From NCBI GenBank assembly GCA_947499175.1, contig CANMNU010000019.1:1-15627 (forward strand): a stretch of 15,627 nucleotides of DNA, given 5' to 3'. Both the position numbers and the translations under genes were made by a program. Source of the stretch: Alphaproteobacteria bacterium. GTDB taxonomy: Bacteria > Pseudomonadota > Alphaproteobacteria > Paracaedibacterales > CAITNM01. The notes below the pieces were generated by a model, which was not told the origin of the DNA, searched no databases, and was given only the letters and a program-made list of their open reading frames with translations. Below, piece by piece: positions 15,316-15,627 of this stretch. Positions within the stretch are counted from its first letter, which is position 1; each line of letters starts with the position of its first letter.

Positions 15316-15627
15316 ATGGCACGAGTAAAAAGAGGGGTCACCACCCACGCACGTCATAAAAAAATTCTAAAAATGGCTAAAGGCTATAGAGGCCGTTCAA
15401 GCACTTGCTTTCGCTCAGCAATTCAAAGGGTTGAAAAGGCATTACAATATGCTTATCGCGATCGTCGCGTTAAAAAACGTAACTTCCGCGCACTTTGGAT
15501 TCAGCGTATTAATGCTGCAGTTCGTGAGTTAGGATTAACTTATTCTGTATTTATGAACGCATTGCACAAAAGCAACATTGAAATTGACCGTAAAGTTCTT
15601 GCTGATTTAGCAATGAACCAGCCGGAA
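15316..15627 (+). CDS. rplT: 50S ribosomal protein L20, 3' end outside window
   Basis: L20 binds 23S rRNA early in large-subunit assembly and, in many bacteria, represses its own operon. The 104 codons visible encode MARVKRGVTTHARHKKILK, then GYRGRSSTCFRSAIQRVEKA and YAYRDRRVKKRNFRALWIQR, all typical of L20. About 13-15 codons should remain beyond the window edge, given the usual 117-119 residues. The ATG is preceded by GGGAG overlapping the rpmI stop region, so the two are surely cotranscribed. Confidence 0.96.
   Translation, partial: MARVKRGVTTHARHKKILKMAKGYRGRSSTCFRSAIQRVEKALQYAYRDRRVKKRNFRALWIQRINAAVRELGLTYSVFMNALHKSNIEIDRKVLADLAMNQPE

Noticed and set aside
1..15627. CRISPR array, insertion sequence, tRNA or rRNA genes, prophage
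   Set aside because: No repeat-spacer pattern, transposase, long terminal inverted repeats, T-arm signature or phage gene was seen on either strand.

Overview
This is a compact, AT-rich bacterial chromosome segment. The gene content points to an alphaproteobacterium, probably of the Rickettsiales/Holosporales type. Evidence for this: an rseP-bamA-ompH-lpxD block, a trmL-hemF pair, and a LON-domain/Trm112 pair, all familiar alphaproteobacterial associations, in a low-GC genome with very short intergenic gaps. LpxD and WaaA show that the cell makes Kdo-containing lipid A. That argues against LPS-less Anaplasmataceae and fits a Holosporales-like or Rickettsia-like LPS producer. The exact taxon cannot be read from the sequence alone.

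Layout. Positions 1-259 hold no convincing protein gene, but on the + strand they contain three directly abutting stem-loops (41-107), followed by a small ORF of uncertain reality. From about 2.4 kb down to 260 a tight minus-strand cluster encodes a LON substrate-binding-domain protein, a Trm112-like protein and the Kdo transferase WaaA, with gaps of 0-1 nt. From about 4.05 kb down to 2486 a second minus-strand pair encodes an unrecognised exported protein and a histidine-rich membrane protein of the Kua/CarF/TMEM189 (plasmanylethanolamine desaturase) family. Divergent from these, a plus-strand run (4288-9912) carries pgsA, a Uup-type ABC-F ATPase, a YejA-like peptide-binding protein, trmL and hemF, with short gaps and one overlap. 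From 14845 down to 9921 the minus strand carries rseP-bamA-ompH/skp-lpxD, meeting hemF tail to tail with 8 nt between stops. At the right edge rpmI and the start of rplT run rightward, divergent from rseP.

Functionally the window is dominated by envelope biogenesis: Kdo-lipid A (lpxD, waaA), outer-membrane protein assembly (bamA, skp), site-2 intramembrane proteolysis (rseP) and phospholipid synthesis (pgsA). Translation and RNA genes (trmL, Uup ABC-F, rpmI, rplT, a Trm112-like protein) and heme synthesis (hemF) make up most of the rest.

The most unusual item is the Kua/CarF-type desaturase with its unknown exported upstream partner. It raises the possibility of vinyl-ether lipid (plasmalogen) chemistry in this bacterium. 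No insertion sequence, CRISPR array, tRNA or rRNA was seen.
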